This document shows positions 1 to 7,150 of a stretch of 15,275 nucleotides of DNA, in pieces. The position numbers and the translations under genes are program-made. The notes beneath the pieces are model-generated. The model did no database searches. It worked only from the letters and a program-made list of their open reading frames with translations, and was not told the origin of the DNA. Origin of the DNA: a bacterium (GTDB lineage: Bacteria; Desulfobacterota; Anaeroferrophillalia; Anaeroferrophillales; Tharpellaceae); NCBI GenBank assembly GCA_029935295.1, contig JAOZKP010000011.1, positions 6,842 through 22,116 on the forward strand. Direction: 5' to 3'. How positions within the stretch are numbered: position 1 is the stretch's first letter; every line of letters begins with the position of its first letter.

Positions 1-420
1 GGGGTGTATCACACCTTGGCCATAAAGAGCGACAACACGCTCTGGAGTTGGGGCAGGAATTCGAACGGCCAGCTCGGTGATCGCACGACGGTTGATAAGC
101 ACTCCCCCCATCAAGTAGGCAGTGATAATCTCTGGGTGCAGGTAGATGGTGGCCATGGAAACACAGTGGCCATAAAGAACGACGGGACGCTGTGGAGTTG
201 GGGATATAATTTTTACGGTCAGCTAGGTGATGGCACAACAATTGACCAACACTCTCCCCAGCAGGTAGGCAGTGATAACCACTGGGCTAAAGTAGCGGCA
301 GGGGTGTATCACACCTTGGCCATAAAGAGCGACAACACGCTCTGGAGTTGGGGCAAGAATGCGAACGGCCAGCTCGGCGATGGCACGACGGTTGATAAGC
401 ACTCCCCCCAACAGGTGGGC
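1..420 (+). repeat. RCC1 repeat array, 150-nt units
   Basis: Units lie at 1-150, 151-300 and 301-420 (the last truncated). Units 1 and 3 are almost identical in DNA (1-120 against 301-420, about eight differences), while unit 2 is clearly diverged from both. This indicates a recent copy of a two-unit, 300-nt block rather than simple one-unit amplification. Each unit encodes a typical bacterial RCC1 repeat (AIKxDxTLWSWG, then GQLGDxTT, then SPxQVG). Confidence 0.9.
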
Positions 421-1248
421 ATATTTTTTATCGATTCAAATCCCCTGCAGGTCGATTTCAATCATGACCGTATGCATGATGTCGGTCTGTTTTATCCCGG
501 TACCGACAAGTGGTATATCAAGGATCAATCAACGCCCACCTATGGAACCTCTGACTGTCTGCCGATTCCCGGCGATTATGATGGTGATGGGACAACCGAT
601 CTGGCTGTGGTTGATCTGACAAGGCTCGACGGTCGGGCCAAGTGGTACCTGGATGGTATCGGGGTTTTTATATACGGCCTGCAGGAGTGGATCCCGGTGC
701 CGGGTGACTATGACGGCGACGGCACAATCGATGCCGCCCTCTTTGATCCGGTTACCGGTAAATGGTACGTGAAGGACCAGTTTGCCAGCGTCTACGGTGC
801 CGGTGGCATACCGGTACCTGGCGATTATAATGGTGACTATATAACTGATATTGCAGTCTTCTATCCGGCAACCAACAAGTGGTATATCAAGGATGTCGGT
901 ACCTACACCTACGGCATGGCCGACTGTATCCCGGTACCCGCCGACTACGACGGTGACGGGATCACTGACCTTGCAGTCATCGACACCTCCCGCCCGGACG
1001 GTATGGCCAAGTGGTATATCCGCAACCAGGCGGTCTTTATCTACGGTGCTGTAGCCAACACTATCCCGGTACCCGGCGACTACGACGGCGACGGTGATGC
1101 CGATCCCTGCCTCTTCTACCAGGATTTTGGCAAATGGTATTGTCGCAATATCGGCATCTGCGCTTACGGCAGTGATGATATGATACCTTTGGCCGGTAAT
1201 CTGGCGACCCGTTATGCGATGTCAGCACCGGAAGATACTGTCTGGTAA
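1..1248 (+). CDS. RCC1-repeat protein with C-terminal KWY propeller module (5' partial)
   Basis: The reading frame is open from base 1, so the true start lies upstream and any start codon near base 4 is only internal; 415 codons are visible before TAA at 1246-1248. Residues 1-140 hold three RCC1-type repeats of about 50 aa with the signatures HTLAIKSDNTLWSWG, GQLGDGTT and SPQQVG. RCC1 repeats normally close into a seven-bladed propeller, so more units are expected upstream. Residues 151-415 are six repeats of a second, FG-GAP/VCBS-like type (DYDGDGxTDxAVF...KWYI...YG) and the protein ends in TVW. The Asp-rich loops (DxDxDGxxD) look Ca2+-binding. Inferred role: an exported, surface-associated beta-propeller protein, by analogy with the signal peptides of its three downstream neighbours, because its own N-terminus is not visible. 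No catalytic residues are recognisable. Oddity: the third RCC1 unit is cut short at VG and runs straight into the second module. Confidence 0.93.
   Translation, partial: GVYHTLAIKSDNTLWSWGRNSNGQLGDRTTVDKHSPHQVGSDNLWVQVDGGHGNTVAIKNDGTLWSWGYNFYGQLGDGTTIDQHSPQQVGSDNHWAKVAAGVYHTLAIKSDNTLWSWGKNANGQLGDGTTVDKHSPQQVGIFFIDSNPLQVDFNHDRMHDVGLFYPGTDKWYIKDQSTPTYGTSDCLPIPGDYDGDGTTDLAVVDLTRLDGRAKWYLDGIGVFIYGLQEWIPVPGDYDGDGTIDAALFDPVTGKWYVKDQFASVYGAGGIPVPGDYNGDYITDIAVFYPATNKWYIKDVGTYTYGMADCIPVPADYDGDGITDLAVIDTSRPDGMAKWYIRNQAVFIYGAVANTIPVPGDYDGDGDADPCLFYQDFGKWYCRNIGICAYGSDDMIPLAGNLATRYAMSAPEDTVW
451..1248 (+). repeat. C-terminal KWY module, copy 1
   Basis: First of four copies in this window. It begins at VDFNHD and contains six KWY motifs. 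It is two residues shorter than the copies in the next two genes, owing to the linker before the terminal TVW (SAPED in place of SQAAGGS). Calcium-type loops are mostly intact; blade 4 reads GDYNGDYITD, so the usual Gly of the loop is Tyr. Four cysteines shared with copies 2 and 3 are present (SDC, ADC, DPC, WYC), plus one extra Cys (GIC) near the end. At DNA level parts of blade 5 match copy 3 better than copy 2. Confidence 0.9.
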
Positions 1249-1352
1249 TGTGTTTTACATCCAGGGAAAGTACCCTTGAGGTACGGTTTAAACTCTTAGT
1301 TGAGCCTTGACTTTGAGTGTCGAATAAAAATTCTCATTTTTCAAGACGCTCT

Positions 1353-1358
1353 AAGGAG
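1353..1358 (+). promoter_or_regulatory. Shine-Dalgarno site deciding the start of gene 2
   Basis: AAGGAG lies 7 nt before ATG at 1366. This favours 1366 over an in-frame TTG at 1300, which has no comparable site and would add 22 residues before the signal peptide. Confidence 0.85.
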
Positions 1359-1365
1359 ACACGAC

Positions 1366-4300
1366 ATGATGATTGAATGGTGGTTGAAAAACTTTCGGGC
1401 AAGCAGAAAACATCTGTATCAGAACCGGTTTGGAGTACAGATCATTTTTTTATGTCTGGCGTTATTGCTCTTCTGGTCAGTTTGTCATTCACCAGCTGTG
1501 GCCGGCAACGGTTTTCCCCGCGGAGACTATTACAATCAATCCCCAAGTCTGGAAATCCTTAGCTATATCCCCAATTGCCCAAGTGGCAACACCGAGGACA
1601 CCGAACAGTTTACCAATGTGCCGGCTGGCTGGTTTGCCATCGGTCTGCGGCCGGACATTGTAAACGATGGGCAATATATCATTAATAAATACAACTCTCC
1701 TGTATCTTCATGGAATTCCCTTGGAACGAATTTTCTGGTTAAAAATTTTACCGAGGTGCCGGATCGGGACGACCCGGATTTCCATTTTGAACTTTGCGCG
1801 TCATCATGGGGGACAGAATCAGATGCTTGGGAACGGGAGTACATGATCGAATGGGACAATCAACATTCCGAATTGCCCTTAAATTACGATGTACAAGGTT
1901 CATTTTCAGGCTCCAATATCATTGATGCCTGGCCGGTCAGTCTCACGGCCGGCTATACCTACACATTTACCATGTCTATTAACTCACTTGTTGATAGCGA
2001 TGATTATCCTGGCGGCGCTGACCTCCATCTTTTCCTGATCAAGGATACCGGTCAATGGCTAAACCAGAATGATGCAGTGTATGATCTGGAGGTGCACCAC
2101 ACAACATCTGCTTCGGCTAGCGGTGAATATGTGGTTGGTGCATCTGCCGGCGGCAACTATGTTGTCGTGGTGGTCAACAATTCAGCATCCTATGAGTATT
2201 TATTAGATCCGCGTCCGCAGGGTGACTATGTTATCCATATTGAAGATTCAGCCACCCCGCCGGACACGCCGAACCTGCAGGTTGAGTCAATCACTGTTTC
2301 CGATCCTGCCGATACCGATGACCCCATTAATATTGGCTTTAATATCCGAAATGTCGGCAACGCCGATGCCGCGGCTTCCGTGAGCAGCGTTGCCGTAGAC
2401 GGCGGACCCCTGTACAATAACCTTCCAATCGGTTCACTTTATGCTACTACTGGCCAGCAGTCTCAAAATTGCAGCATAGGCCCTTTAACCGCCGGCACTC
2501 ACACGGTAACTGTTTGCGCCGATGCCGGTCTTGCTGTCCATGAAGGAAATGAGCTGGATAATTGTTTACAGCGGAATTTCACGGTTGGTGAAGTTGATTC
2601 CCCTAGTTCTGATTTGATAATAATAAATGTTCATCCCATCTCTGGAGTTGAAGGGCAACCTGTAAGCATTCTTGCTTTAGTGAAAAACATTGGTGCCCTA
2701 CCCTCGCCACCCTGTACGGGATCGATTTTGGTGGATATGGTTGCTCGTAATGAAGTTCTTAATCTTGAACCATTGCTTGTCGGAGATACAAAATTCACAA
2801 ATTTTGCTAATTTAGGCCCGCTGGATGTGGGGAGTCACACCATAACCGTTACCATTAACGATCCCAACCCGTTTTACGAGAAAAATAAGACAAATAACAC
2901 CTTTACCAAAATAATTACCATCACGCCGGCTCCCAAGCCCGATCTGGTGGTCGAACAGATATCTCCCCTGGACGTTAATGAAGATCAGGAATTTTCCCTT
3001 TCGGTAGTAGTTAAAAACCAGGGGCAGGCCAACGCGCTGGCCTGCACCGGTAAATTTTTCCTGAACAATACAATGATCTGGTTTTCTCCTATTCCAGCTC
3101 TCGCCGCCGGTACCAGCCAGGTGATAACTATGAGGGAGGGCAACGGTTGGAATGCGGGCACCTATCCGCTGAGTTTTACCGCCGATTATGATGACAAGGT
3201 GGAGGAATCCATTGAAGGTAACAACACCCTTGGGGTGCAGATTATTGTCCGCCCCCGTACGGTCATGGTCTATCCCGACGGCCATGGCCCCTATCCCACC
3301 TCCCAGGCGGGTGTCGATGCGGTGGCCCTGGGCGGCACCGTGCAACTGGCTGCGGGAACCTTCACCGGAGCGGGCAATCGTGATATTGATTTTCATGGGC
3401 GCAATGTTAATATCAGGGGGGCGGATGACATTGGTTCGACAATTGATTGCCAGGCCGGTGTCGATTCCCACATCGCCTTTATCCTTGCCGGTCAGGAATC
3501 ACAGGTCAACATCAGCAACATCAGGGTGATCAATGGCGGCAACGAATTCTTTGGCGGTGCGATCTACGCTTCGGGACTCATAACAGCTGTCATCGAGAAC
3601 TGCATTTTTGAAGACAACATTGCCAACGTCGGTGGCGCCATTGAGGCCCGGGCAGGGGCAAACCTGACCATCCGTCGTTGCCGGTTCCTTGGCAACCGAG
3701 GTAATACCACCAGTCCTGGAGGCGGGGCAATCCATGGTGACGATGTCACGCTTTTCATTTCAGACTCTTTGTTCTGGAAAAACCGGGGCGCTGCCATCGT
3801 CCTTTATAATTCCCAGCTTGCCATCAGAAATGCCACCTTAGACGCCAATGACGATGGTATTGTACTCAATGGTGCGTACCCGGCGCTTGACATGAAACGC
3901 ACTATTATTTCCAATTCGAGCGGCCAGGCCCTGATCAATACGGCAGGGGTTGCATACTATATTGTCTGCTCTGACTTTTACAACAACAGTGGCGGCAACT
4001 GGCTGGGGGGGCCGGATGCAAAAAAAGGCCAGATTTCCAGCAATCCACTTTTCTGCGATCCTGACCATATGGATTTTTCCCTGCACGCAGATTCTCCCTG
4101 TGCTCTGGCCACCTGCGGCTTCATGGGCGCTTTCCCGATTGGCTGCGGTTCCGCCTCAGATACAGACAACGACGGCATGGACGATGACTGGGAAAGAACA
4201 TACTTTGGCAATCTTGACCACCCGGGTGGTGACGATTCTGACCATGATGGTCTTAGCGATGCAACCGAATTCAAATACGATATGAATCCCATCCTGGCAG

Positions 4301-7020
4301 ACACCGACCGTGACGGTATGCCTGATGGTTTCGAGTTCAAGTATGGCTTTGAGCCTGCCAATGCCGCAGATGCTTTCCTGGATGCCGATGGCGACGGCGC
4401 CTGCAACCTGCGGGAGTATACCGGTGGCACCAGCCCCCGTTATGCCGCCAGCCTGCCGGCAGCAGGAATAATCCATGTCAGTGTCGCCGCCATCGGCAAT
4501 CCTGTTCAGGTTGGTTCTGCAGACCTTCCCTTTGCCACTATCCAGCAGGGGGTTGATATGACAACACTCGGGGATACCGTACTGGTCCACCCCGGAACGT
4601 ACACGGGTGCGGGAAATAAGAACATCCTCTTAACCGGTAAAGGGATAACCCTTAGATCATCAGATGGATATGAAACCACGATCATTGACTGCGAAAATAA
4701 CGGCCGGGGTATCACCATTGGCGGCGGCACGCCGGACAGCCTGGTGGTTGATGGTTTTACTGTCACCCACGGGAATTACAGTTGGGGAGCGGGTCTCTAC
4801 ATTCGCAGCAGTAATCCGACGATCAAAAATTGTAGCTTTGACAGCAATCAGACCATCACCGGCGGTGGCGGGGTTGGTATGTGGGGATCGTCTCCAACAT
4901 TTGACAATTGTCTCTTCCGAAATAATACGGCCCATCAGAACGGCGGCGCTGTCCACGTTGAACTGAGTTACCCACTCTTTGAAAACTGTGAATTTTCTGA
5001 AAACTTGTCAGCACAAAATGATGAAAACCTGTTCGGCAGCGGTGGGGCGATCTATGCGCACCAGGATTCACAGCTGCAGATTATCACTTCTTCTTTCTGG
5101 CAGAATAGTGCGGATACTTCCGGCGGCGCTGTGGCTACTGTGAATTCAGATTTATACTGTGTATCCATAAAATTTGTTGCCAACAACGCAGTCCTTGATG
5201 GGGGTGGCATATATTGTGAACAAGCCGTCAGCCCCGATATCTTAAACAGCCTCTTTTTGTCTAATTCAGCCTCTTATGGAGGCGGACTTTATTTGCAGAA
5301 TACTACAACTGCAAAATTGGTGAATTTAACTTTCAGCGACAATTCAGCTGATGGATTATTTCATGGTGGCTGTATTTATATGGAAGATTCTGATGCGAAG
5401 CTGCAAAACTCTATCTATTGGAGTGCCGGTAGCGAACAAGGTGTCTATCTTGACAATAGTGATTTTGAGGTTGGCTACAGCGATGGCTCAGATGTTGAGA
5501 TTGGTGCCGGATCATTCTATAAAGTTGGTGCAGGAAATTTAGATGCAGATCCTCTATTAACCAGTGATGGCTATCTTTCAGTGGCATCTCCTTGTATTGA
5601 TAGAGGCGGCAATGTACTACCGGCGGATGAGTATGATCTTGATGGTGATGGGGATGTCAGTGAAGTTCTGCCGGTTGATCTGGATGGTGGATTACGTACT
5701 TGGAGTCTCAATGGAACGACGGATATGGGGGCTTATGAATATATTGAAAATGGTCTCATGGCTCATTATTCCACTGGCCTTGAGGTTCTTGAGGGACCAA
5801 TTTTCAATGGCCACAGCAGTGACTGCTCATCAACCGACAACAATCTGTACCAATATGAGTGCACTCCCATTGACCAATCACCGGTAGACTGGGCTAGGGG
5901 AACGTTTAACGTTGACTGGACAGGTTACGTCTATGCTCCCGTGGGTGGCACTTATACCTTCAGTTCACATTACTGGGTTGATGGAAACATCTATGTCAAG
6001 GTTGGTGATACAGTAGTAGCGGATTTCAATACTGATGGTGGGGGATATGGTGGGCAGGTCACTTTGGCGAAGGATAGCTTTACCCCAGTGACTATGTCGT
6101 TTGATTCCAATGGTGGATCAAACAATATGATTTTTGGTTGGCAGCCTCCCGGCAAGGGCTGGGAACCTGTTCCAAAAAATTTCCTTTTTCCCAGAGTCAC
6201 CGGCCTCTCCGTGGCGATTGATTTTGACCGCGACTCCGGCCACGATATCGCCCTGTTTTCTCCGGATAATCACAAATGGTATATCAAGGATCAGTCAACA
6301 CCCACTTACGGTACCACTGACTGCATTCCCATTCCCGGCGATTACGACGGTGACGGGGCTACAGACCTGGCGGTGGTTGACTTGACCCGGTCCGACGGTA
6401 TGGCCAAATGGTACCTTGATGGTTCCGGGGTATTTATCTACGGTCTCCAGGAGTGGATTCCGGTGCCGGGTGACTACAACGGCGACGGAGTTACCGATGC
6501 TGCCTTTTTCAATCCTGACACCGGTAAATGGTATGTAAGAAATCAATTTATAACCACCTACGGCGCCGGCGGCATTCCCGTACCCGGGGATTATAATGGC
6601 GACGGGGTTACCGATATTGCTGTTTTCAATCCGACCAACAATAAGTGGTACATAAAAGATATTGGCATCTTCACTTATGGTATGGCCGACTGCATTCCCG
6701 TACCCGCCGACTACGACGGCGACAGCGCCACCGACCTGGCGGTGATCGACACCTCCCGTCCGGACGGCATGGCCAAGTGGTATATCCGCGACCAAGCGGT
6801 ATTTATTTACGGCGCGGTAGATAATACCATCCCGGTGCCTGGGGACTACGACGGCGACGGCCGGGCTGATCCCTGCCTCTTCTATCAAAATAGCGGCAAG
6901 TGGTACTGCCGCAACATTGGTATCTTGACCTACGGCAACGGCAGCATGATTCCCCTAGCCTCCAACCTAGCCACCCGCTACGCCATCAGCCAGGCGGCGG
7001 GCGGCAGTACGGTTTGGTAA
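1366..7020 (+). CDS. Giant exported CARDB / beta-helix / PA14 protein with C-terminal KWY module
   Basis: This is an 1884-aa protein. A signal peptide with a long n-region and hydrophobic core (IIFLCLALLLFW) ends at AVA|GN near residue 46. Approximate domains: 172-295 beta-rich, PPC-like (GYTYTFTM, DLHLFLI); 299-407, 414-520 and 523-630 three CARDB domains (xVKNxGxA...GxHTxTV...E.NxTNN pattern); 631-928 parallel beta-helix (GGAIYA, NCIF, GGAIEA turns) ending in a degenerate anchor-type motif (DSPCA...MGAF); 929-1025 thrombospondin-type-3-like Ca2+ region (DTDNDGMDDDW, DSDHDGLSD, DTDRDGMPDGFE); 1034-1462 second beta-helix ending SPCID...DMGAYEY, choice-of-anchor-Q-like; 1463-1608 PA14 (VDWTGYVYAP, GTYTF, DGNIYVKV); 1618-1884 six-repeat KWY module. 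No enzyme active site was recognised, although beta-helices of this type include polysaccharide lyases. Inferred role: surface adhesin or glycan-binding protein. Alternative: extracellular polysaccharide-degrading enzyme. It starts 117 nt after the previous gene. Confidence 0.95.
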   Translation: MMIEWWLKNFRASRKHLYQNRFGVQIIFLCLALLLFWSVCHSPAVAGNGFPRGDYYNQSPSLEILSYIPNCPSGNTEDTEQFTNVPAGWFAIGLRPDIVNDGQYIINKYNSPVSSWNSLGTNFLVKNFTEVPDRDDPDFHFELCASSWGTESDAWEREYMIEWDNQHSELPLNYDVQGSFSGSNIIDAWPVSLTAGYTYTFTMSINSLVDSDDYPGGADLHLFLIKDTGQWLNQNDAVYDLEVHHTTSASASGEYVVGASAGGNYVVVVVNNSASYEYLLDPRPQGDYVIHIEDSATPPDTPNLQVESITVSDPADTDDPINIGFNIRNVGNADAAASVSSVAVDGGPLYNNLPIGSLYATTGQQSQNCSIGPLTAGTHTVTVCADAGLAVHEGNELDNCLQRNFTVGEVDSPSSDLIIINVHPISGVEGQPVSILALVKNIGALPSPPCTGSILVDMVARNEVLNLEPLLVGDTKFTNFANLGPLDVGSHTITVTINDPNPFYEKNKTNNTFTKIITITPAPKPDLVVEQISPLDVNEDQEFSLSVVVKNQGQANALACTGKFFLNNTMIWFSPIPALAAGTSQVITMREGNGWNAGTYPLSFTADYDDKVEESIEGNNTLGVQIIVRPRTVMVYPDGHGPYPTSQAGVDAVALGGTVQLAAGTFTGAGNRDIDFHGRNVNIRGADDIGSTIDCQAGVDSHIAFILAGQESQVNISNIRVINGGNEFFGGAIYASGLITAVIENCIFEDNIANVGGAIEARAGANLTIRRCRFLGNRGNTTSPGGGAIHGDDVTLFISDSLFWKNRGAAIVLYNSQLAIRNATLDANDDGIVLNGAYPALDMKRTIISNSSGQALINTAGVAYYIVCSDFYNNSGGNWLGGPDAKKGQISSNPLFCDPDHMDFSLHADSPCALATCGFMGAFPIGCGSASDTDNDGMDDDWERTYFGNLDHPGGDDSDHDGLSDATEFKYDMNPILADTDRDGMPDGFEFKYGFEPANAADAFLDADGDGACNLREYTGGTSPRYAASLPAAGIIHVSVAAIGNPVQVGSADLPFATIQQGVDMTTLGDTVLVHPGTYTGAGNKNILLTGKGITLRSSDGYETTIIDCENNGRGITIGGGTPDSLVVDGFTVTHGNYSWGAGLYIRSSNPTIKNCSFDSNQTITGGGGVGMWGSSPTFDNCLFRNNTAHQNGGAVHVELSYPLFENCEFSENLSAQNDENLFGSGGAIYAHQDSQLQIITSSFWQNSADTSGGAVATVNSDLYCVSIKFVANNAVLDGGGIYCEQAVSPDILNSLFLSNSASYGGGLYLQNTTTAKLVNLTFSDNSADGLFHGGCIYMEDSDAKLQNSIYWSAGSEQGVYLDNSDFEVGYSDGSDVEIGAGSFYKVGAGNLDADPLLTSDGYLSVASPCIDRGGNVLPADEYDLDGDGDVSEVLPVDLDGGLRTWSLNGTTDMGAYEYIENGLMAHYSTGLEVLEGPIFNGHSSDCSSTDNNLYQYECTPIDQSPVDWARGTFNVDWTGYVYAPVGGTYTFSSHYWVDGNIYVKVGDTVVADFNTDGGGYGGQVTLAKDSFTPVTMSFDSNGGSNNMIFGWQPPGKGWEPVPKNFLFPRVTGLSVAIDFDRDSGHDIALFSPDNHKWYIKDQSTPTYGTTDCIPIPGDYDGDGATDLAVVDLTRSDGMAKWYLDGSGVFIYGLQEWIPVPGDYNGDGVTDAAFFNPDTGKWYVRNQFITTYGAGGIPVPGDYNGDGVTDIAVFNPTNNKWYIKDIGIFTYGMADCIPVPADYDGDSATDLAVIDTSRPDGMAKWYIRDQAVFIYGAVDNTIPVPGDYDGDGRADPCLFYQNSGKWYCRNIGILTYGNGSMIPLASNLATRYAISQAAGGSTVW
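6217..7020 (+). repeat. C-terminal KWY module, copy 2
   Basis: Six-repeat module, 804 nt including the stop codon, aligned without any indel to copy 3 at a constant offset of 4312 nt. Identical DNA blocks shared with copy 3 include 6316-6473 (158 nt), 6526-6578 (53 nt) and 6923-6998 (76 nt). Blade 1 starts at DFDRDSGHD and the protein ends STVW. It follows the PA14 domain after a short linker. Confidence 0.92.
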
Positions 7021-7044
7021 AAGAAAAACAGCTATTCAGTCTAT

Positions 7045-7073
7045 TTTACAGCCTGAACAAGCTTAGATTTATT
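7045..7073 (+). promoter_or_regulatory. Possible sigma-70-type promoter for gene 3
   Basis: TTTACA at 7045-7050 (5 of 6 to the -35 consensus) and TTTATT at 7068-7073 (4 of 6 to the -10 consensus) are separated by 17 nt, in the gap between two genes. Such matches occur by chance in AT-rich gaps, so this is only a candidate. Confidence 0.25.
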
Positions 7074-7136
7074 CAGTTGATGCAGACTTATTTAGAGATT
7101 GCATTGCACCATGTGATAAACGGCGGACACCGAAGA

Positions 7137-7144
7137 AAAGGGGA
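7137..7144 (+). promoter_or_regulatory. Ribosome binding site of gene 3
   Basis: AAAGGGGA, with an AGGGG core at 7139-7143, sits 7 nt before ATG at 7151. It supports 7151 over the internal ATG at 7181, which has no site of similar quality. Confidence 0.65.
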
Positions 7145-7150
7145 CTAGAT

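Noticed and set aside
1270..1284. Inverted repeat GTACC-CTTGA-GGTAC after gene 1 as a terminator
   Set aside because: The stem is only 5 bp and no T-run follows. It is likely chance.
1307..1330. TTGACT and an AT-rich stretch as a promoter for gene 2
   Set aside because: The TTGACT is a good -35 match, but no -10-like hexamer lies at 16-18 nt; the best AT-rich hexamer is only about 12 nt away.
1300..1365. Upstream TTG start for gene 2
   Set aside because: It would add 22 charged residues ahead of the signal peptide and lacks a ribosome site, whereas ATG 1366 has AAGGAG at ideal spacing.
2812..3471. 219-aa open frame on the - strand
   Set aside because: It lies wholly antisense to the CARDB and beta-helix part of gene 2, has no convincing ribosome site, and its composition is that of a mirror of a well-supported domain.
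6295..6888. 197-aa open frame on the - strand, with a similar one at 10526-10858
   Set aside because: Both are antisense to the KWY modules. They recur only because the sense repeats recur, and their repeated Val/Gly/Ala pattern mirrors the GDYDGDG repeats.
6900..7148. 82-aa frame running from the end of gene 2 into the next gap
   Set aside because: Its first half is an out-of-frame reading of the KWY module, there is no ribosome site, and the Gln/His/Arg/Leu-rich sequence resembles no protein family.
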